A DNA stretch of 10,372 nucleotides, from positions 1-10,372 of the forward strand of contig PITI01000604.1 in the NCBI GenBank assembly GCA_004325065.1, in the 5' to 3' direction. Source of the DNA: Hamiltosporidium magnivora. Its lineage: Eukaryota; Microsporidia; Dubosqiidae. The notes beneath the pieces are model-generated. The model made no database searches. It had not been told where the DNA came from and was given only the letters and a program-made list of their open reading frames with translations. Shown one piece after another: positions 7,062 through 10,372 of the stretch. How positions within the stretch are numbered: position 1 is the stretch's first letter; the number at the start of each line of letters is the position of its first letter. The translations under genes and the position numbers were made by a program.

Positions 7062-7802
7062 ATGGAAATATCAAATATTTTAGAAAAAATACTAAATAAA
7101 GAAAAGGTAATTTCAATAAAAATGAACTTAGAAAGAAACTATTCTTTGAACGAAAGTGTAGAAGAAATGAGTGACAATGCATTGCTATGTATGTCAATAT
7201 ATTTTATACAGGGATATTTGATAAGTGATACGGATAAAGAAGAATGTATAGAATTTTACAAAAGGTATTGTGAAGAAGTAGAATATTATAGAATAATTAA
7301 TAAATCTTTAATAAAAATTAAAGAAAATACGGTTAAACAAAGAATAACGAGAGATCAAAAATTATTTTTGTATAATTTTAAAAAAGAATTTAGAGAAATA
7401 CAACGACTATGGGACAATAGAGAATATATTTTTTCTGTTCTTAAATATTTGTATATTTTAGCATTTGAAGAAATTTATTTTCTTTTACATGAAAGAGAAA
7501 TTATTAAAGCATTGAAGGAAGAAAAGGAGGAATTTCAAAATAAAGAAATAAATATTATAAGAGTAGATGAAAGAGGAAAAAGGAGTAGTGTTATGGTTAA
7601 TAGAAATAAACCTACGATGGATTTGGATGAGTTTGCGGATAGAGAAATTTTAAGAATGAGAGAAAATAGTGAAAATCAAAAGGAAATACAAAAAAATGAT
7701 AGCGAGAGCGGGGAGGAAGAAAATTTGGAAGAATTAAGAAGATTAGATGAATTGAAAGACGAAATTTTTAATAAAAGGGGAAATACGTATGGGATGGGCT
7801 AA
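7062..7802 (+). CDS. TAP42: TAP42/alpha4 (IGBP1) family PP2A-associated protein
   Basis: The product is 246 aa. TAP42 (alpha4 in animals) binds and stabilises catalytic subunits of PP2A-type phosphatases and links them to TOR signalling in the cytosol. Residues about 1-155 look like the helical TPR-like domain. The basic stretch VKQRITRDQK (91-100) falls where family members have an R-x-x-K-I-x-R-x-K-type segment that contacts the phosphatase. In the C-terminal part, the PTMDLDEFAD motif (184-193) matches the family's PTMT-x-(D/E)-(E/W) site. An acidic stretch (214-225) is followed by LDELKDEIFNKRGNTYGMG (228-246), which fits the conserved end of the family (WDDxKDxxPxGxGNxxxxG). Yeast and human members are about 340-370 aa, so this copy is shortened, chiefly in the N-terminal domain. 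The ATG is preceded by CCC 10 bases away. TBCA is transcribed divergently, with the snoRNA between. Confidence 0.87.
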   Translation: MEISNILEKILNKEKVISIKMNLERNYSLNESVEEMSDNALLCMSIYFIQGYLISDTDKEECIEFYKRYCEEVEYYRIINKSLIKIKENTVKQRITRDQKLFLYNFKKEFREIQRLWDNREYIFSVLKYLYILAFEEIYFLLHEREIIKALKEEKEEFQNKEINIIRVDERGKRSSVMVNRNKPTMDLDEFADREILRMRENSENQKEIQKNDSESGEEENLEELRRLDELKDEIFNKRGNTYGMG

Positions 7803-8842
7803 ATATATTTAAAGAATAAAGGAGCTCTGTTGTATGCTGAATATATTAATAAAACAACATTTTATAATTTTTATTACATATTCTGGTTCTCTTTACATCC
7901 TGGTTTCGAGGTTTACTTTGATCAATATTTTACTTTTCTAATATTTTTTAGGTTTTTGATATTTCTATTTTTTTTACTTTTTCTAAATTTGGTAGTCTTT
8001 CTAATTTTTTTTACAATTTTTAAAAAAAAACATCTTTTCTTCGATCAAACTTTGTAACCGTTTTATAATCTTAAAGAAAATTATATTTAAACTTTATTTA
8101 TTGTAATTTTAAATTTGTGATTGATTTACTGACTCTAAATTTTTAAATATTTGAATTTTTTTCACAAAGAAGGATTGAATATGAACAGAGGATTTTGAAA
8201 TAACGGTTACCAATAAAATATAAAAATCTATATTGGTAAATTTAATAATTACTGATTAGTTTAATATTTTATTTTTTTATTTCAGCTTAACTTTTTATTT
8301 CAACGAAATAGAAACACTGGTTTGTTATATTAGTATTCGAATATAAAATATTTGTAAAAGAAAAAGATGATTTAAAGAAATTTATATAGAATATCATTTA
8401 TGTTTAAATAAAATTGAAATATCTAAAACCACTGATATAATATATTATAAACAATGCGAAGCAATAAATCGAGAATTTATCTAATATTATAATAATCTAC
8501 AAAAGTTTTTGTACAAATTTTTAGATAATTATAGCCAGGAGTTTAAAAAAATGTTCGGTGACTAATATGACGAAAAATATCTATCTAGTGTGCCTTTGAG
8601 AGTTAAATTTTTTAAATTTAAACAATTTCTAAAAATATATTTACAAGTCAAAAAAAACAAGAAATAAATATTTGATTTGAATTATTGTTCAGTTTGAAAA
8701 TGCTTTTTGACCAGCAAAATATTAAATTTACTGTAATTTTATACAAAAATGTGTAAAAATTTCTTTTTGATTCCAACAAAAAGAAAATGAAAAATATAAT
8801 TAAGTGTCAAACAACCCTATAACATTTAATTAAATTCAGGGT
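7803..8842. other. AT-rich intergenic region between TAP42 and the retroelement
   Basis: No gene is supported. A frame at 7830-8057 begins at TTG and encodes phenylalanine-rich low-complexity sequence from T-runs, so it was not called. A 9-bp inverted repeat is at 8207-8239. No tRNA or further C/D boxes in proper order were found. The retroelement's recognisable sequence begins at 8843; no flanking target-site duplication could be identified because the other end is outside the window. Confidence 0.55.
8207..8239. repeat. 9-bp perfect inverted repeat
   Basis: TTACCAATA (8207-8215) and TATTGGTAA (8231-8239) pair perfectly around a 15-base A/T loop. It lies about 400 bases past the TAP42 stop codon. 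It may be a hairpin or a remnant of mobile DNA, but nothing next to it supports either. Confidence 0.5.
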
Positions 8843-8965
8843 TTACAATTTTTTCTCTTTTATATATTTTTTTTCCACCATTTCAACCACTTCTTGCTCT
8901 TCCTCCAACTCAAACTCTTCATTTGTATTAGTTTTTGGTTCCCTAGCTGTGTTTATGCATCCATA
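8843..8965 (-). pseudogene. acidic C-terminal tail fragment of the retroelement polyprotein
   Basis: A 40-codon open stretch, ending in TAA at 8843-8845, encodes the acidic sequence EEFELEEEQEVVEMVEKKY followed by a lysine-rich end. It lies just past the endonuclease fragment but in a different frame, so a frameshift separates them. I infer it is the end of the same polyprotein because of its position and better codon variety than the flanks. It could instead be unrelated. Confidence 0.4.
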
Positions 8966-9029
8966 TTAAGGGGTACAATATTTTTTGTATTTTCCGTTTA
9001 AACACCATCTTTCTCGTTGTCTACTTGCT

Positions 9030-9599
9030 TTAAAAGGGGTGTTGGTTGTTTATGAGTCTCAGCCCCTTCAATAGCACCTTATGATGCTCTCTCCCAGCTC
9101 TCTTCGGCATTTGGTCTAGACTCAAGTCCTCTTCGTCGATCAAAAGAAATTGTTTCGACTGTCTTCTTGGTACTATTGATTGTATATATGCCTCTACATT
9201 CATGGGTATTTGCAGTCTCTTAACATACGTCTTATGGTATTTTGTCACAATACCGTCTCAGGTCATCACATAAGGAATTATCTCTACACTACATTTATAA
9301 ATAAGACCTAACTCATTTGCACATAGGTCATACTTCTTAAGCTTCTCTGTTTCAACTATTTGAAGAGAGTCTTGGGATGTGATTCTTATTTCGATGAGTG
9401 ATATCTTAGTCTGTCTCTTGTCTAAAATAATTATATCGGGTCTATTACCCCGAATCTTAACATCGGTTTTTGTTCTGGTGTCCACTCTTATCTCTGCATA
9501 CTCTTTATCAATAATTTCTTGAACTGACTGGCTTTTAATTCGTTTTAAAGACTCAAAATTATATTTACTATGAAATAGTAAATGTATACATCGTACCAC
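9030..9599 (-). pseudogene. restriction-like endonuclease domain of the retroelement, one internal stop
   Basis: The region reads in one frame from VVRCIHLLFH (about 9602 downward) to the TAA before 9030, broken by TGA at 9258-9260. The core is RVDTRTKTDVKI, then NRPDIIILD (Asp about residue 55 counted from 9599) and SLIEIRITSQD (Glu about 70), which fits the PD-(D/E)xK nuclease fold that cuts the target site. ETEKLKKYDL and SVEIIPYVMT follow. The stop falls directly after YVMT where the family has Trp, so a TGG-to-TGA change is likely. Then GIVTKYHKTYVKRLQI continues in frame, showing the break is a single substitution. Neither half starts at ATG; both would begin at GTG, so two separate genes are improbable. 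Confidence 0.82.
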
Positions 9600-9941
9600 T
9601 TCATTGTGTCATCTAGTATAGTCATGACCAAGCATTTTTAACATCTCATTGCTAAGTGGTCTACTTTTTTCTTAGACCGGTTGCAGTGTTGACTTATACC
9701 TTCTACACCCTATAATACACTTCTATCCTGGATATAACAGAACACTACATCATCACGTGTCTTACACACCCTTTCTTTAACTATCTTGAGGAGTCATTTA
9801 CATCTACTAGCTCGTTATTTCGAGCTTATATAACTTCGAATGTAGTTTTCGCTTTTTGATTTTGTTATATATGTTTGCTACTTGAGCTTCTTGCAATTTG
9901 ATCTTTGTGACTTTCTCTTCTAAACCGTATTTTATTTTTTA
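9600..9941 (-). pseudogene. zinc-knuckle and linker part of the retroelement, multiply broken
   Basis: Three frames must be combined to follow the protein. Past the TAA at 9939-9941, KIKYGLEEKVTKIKLQEAQ is followed by KLHSKLYK, then a shift to NNELVDVNDSSR and a stop. Next comes DDVVFCYIQDRSVL, a TAG at 9710-9712, and then GVEGISQHCNRSKKKVDHLA with MRC. The zinc knuckle has S where the first Cys is expected, followed by Cys, His and Cys with the usual C-x8-H-x4-C spacing. After a TAA and a one-base loss in the A-run near 9636-9640, the frame resumes as MLGHDYTR, TGA (9609-9611) and HNEVV. The order matches known elements exactly, and the number of breaks shows long neutral decay. Confidence 0.78.
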
Positions 9942-10286
9942 CAAGTTTTTAATTAGAGAAAAGTGAGTTTTATTATTATTCACAGCCTTTAGGATTTCTG
10001 CTCTTCTAGCTGATGTATCTTTTTGTTCTTCCCAACAATCCAAGACTTGCAAAAGCATATTTTCGCTTTTAAACTCGACACTATGTAAACCTCTTCCAAG
10101 TTTTTTACGAGAAAAGTATAGAGGGTCTTTACATCTTGGGCAAATATGTATTTTGTTCTTTAAAAACACCGCAAGCACTGCATCATCTAACTTAAAGAAG
10201 TGAGCCAGTTCTAGTCGAGTATATCTATATGATAGTTTAGTAAAGAAATCACATTTTGATTGAGGACTATATTTAATTTCCTCCAT
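9939..10286 (-). pseudogene. linker fragment of the retroelement (GRGLHSVE region)
   Basis: An open stretch of 115 codons. Its apparent start ATG (10284-10286) is probably not a true start: the first 25 or so residues are out of phase. A neighbouring frame gives NQNVISLLNYHIDILD up to a TAG near 10220, which fits the expected polyprotein better. The proper frame begins around LELAHFFKLDDAV. Then come LYFSRKKLGRGLHSVEFKSE and SARRAEILKAVNNNKTHFSL, both typical of the segment between reverse transcriptase and zinc knuckle in microsporidian elements. The fragment ends at a TAA directly followed, in the same frame, by more element sequence. Confidence 0.75.
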
Positions 10287-10372
10287 TTAATCTCATGTGA
10301 CAAAGTCTTTCTACTCGTGCTATAAGTTTAGTCTGTAATTCCTCAAACGACTTACTTGTTGGAATTCTTCTG
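10287..10372 (-). pseudogene. retroelement segment just after the reverse transcriptase, cut by window edge
   Basis: The minus strand reads PTSKSFEELQTKLIARVERL and then CHMRLNGGN, after which a TAA occurs and the frame must shift. The pattern (a helix with RVERLC followed by RLNGGN or similar) fits the end of the polymerase region of these elements. No YxDD catalytic motif is in the window; it should lie further right. Confidence 0.6.

Larger units (their letters stand above)
8843..10372 (-). mobile_element. decayed non-LTR retrotransposon (R2-like, RLE-bearing), 3' part
   Basis: Read on the minus strand from the right edge, pieces of one polyprotein follow in family order: a segment after the reverse transcriptase, a linker with GRGLHSVE, a C-x2-C-x8-H-x4-C zinc knuckle, and a restriction-like endonuclease with RPD and a following IEI. 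The reverse transcriptase core would lie beyond 10372. Such elements move by target-primed reverse transcription and are common in large microsporidian genomes. Base composition is less A+T-rich than the flanks. The copy is dead: in-frame stops occur at 9258-9260, 9609-9611, 9638-9640, 9710-9712 and 9939-9941, and the frame shifts at several places. Whether the element is R2-, Dong- or CRE-type cannot be settled from the 3' part alone. Confidence 0.85.

Noticed and set aside
7830..8057. 75-codon plus-strand frame, hydrophobic
   Set aside because: TTG start and runs of Phe from poly-T; no family pattern or start signal, so a chance frame.
9258..9611. UGA read as a sense codon (two in-frame TGA in the endonuclease region)
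   Set aside because: Other frames of the same element also carry TAA, TAG and frameshifts, and TGA ends the 590-aa gene, so decay is the simpler cause.

Overview
The window looks like a piece of a microsporidian nuclear genome, probably one of the expanded, AT-rich, gene-poor ones. The evidence is extreme A+T content, compact intronless genes with shortened products, homologues of eukaryote-only proteins (tubulin cofactor A, TAP42/alpha4), CCC or GGG triplets within about 10 bases of two start codons (a known microsporidian start signal), and a decayed non-LTR retroelement with an R2-like restriction-type endonuclease. The species cannot be named from the sequence.

Layout: 1-1013 is AT-rich DNA without a gene. 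A 179-aa helical protein of unknown function lies on the minus strand at 1014-1553. The next 1.4 kb has no gene; it holds a five-copy 37-bp tandem array and a bulged hairpin. A 590-aa beta-propeller/alpha-solenoid protein, possibly Vps18/Pep3-like, is on the minus strand at 2963-4735. Its upstream region carries a higher-order 83-bp tandem array built around AAGACCCC. TBCA (tubulin-binding cofactor A) follows on the minus strand at 5242-5508. The TBCA/TAP42 intergenic region (5509-7061) contains short minisatellites and a complete box C/D snoRNA at 6118-6187. Its guide matches the conserved SSU rRNA site served by human SNORD25 (U25) and yeast snR56. TAP42 (PP2A-associated alpha4 family, 246 aa) is on the plus strand at 7062-7802. 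About 1 kb without a gene follows, and 8843-10372 is the 3' part of a retroelement on the minus strand, broken by stops and frameshifts and running off the right edge.

The genes serve unrelated housekeeping roles: vesicle tethering (tentative), tubulin folding, rRNA 2'-O-methylation and phosphatase control. They do not form an operon or pathway. The least expected feature is the snoRNA, which has all four boxes, a terminal stem and a 13-bp guide duplex. The repeated CCC-containing motif between about 4860 and 6205 is the most notable unexplained pattern.
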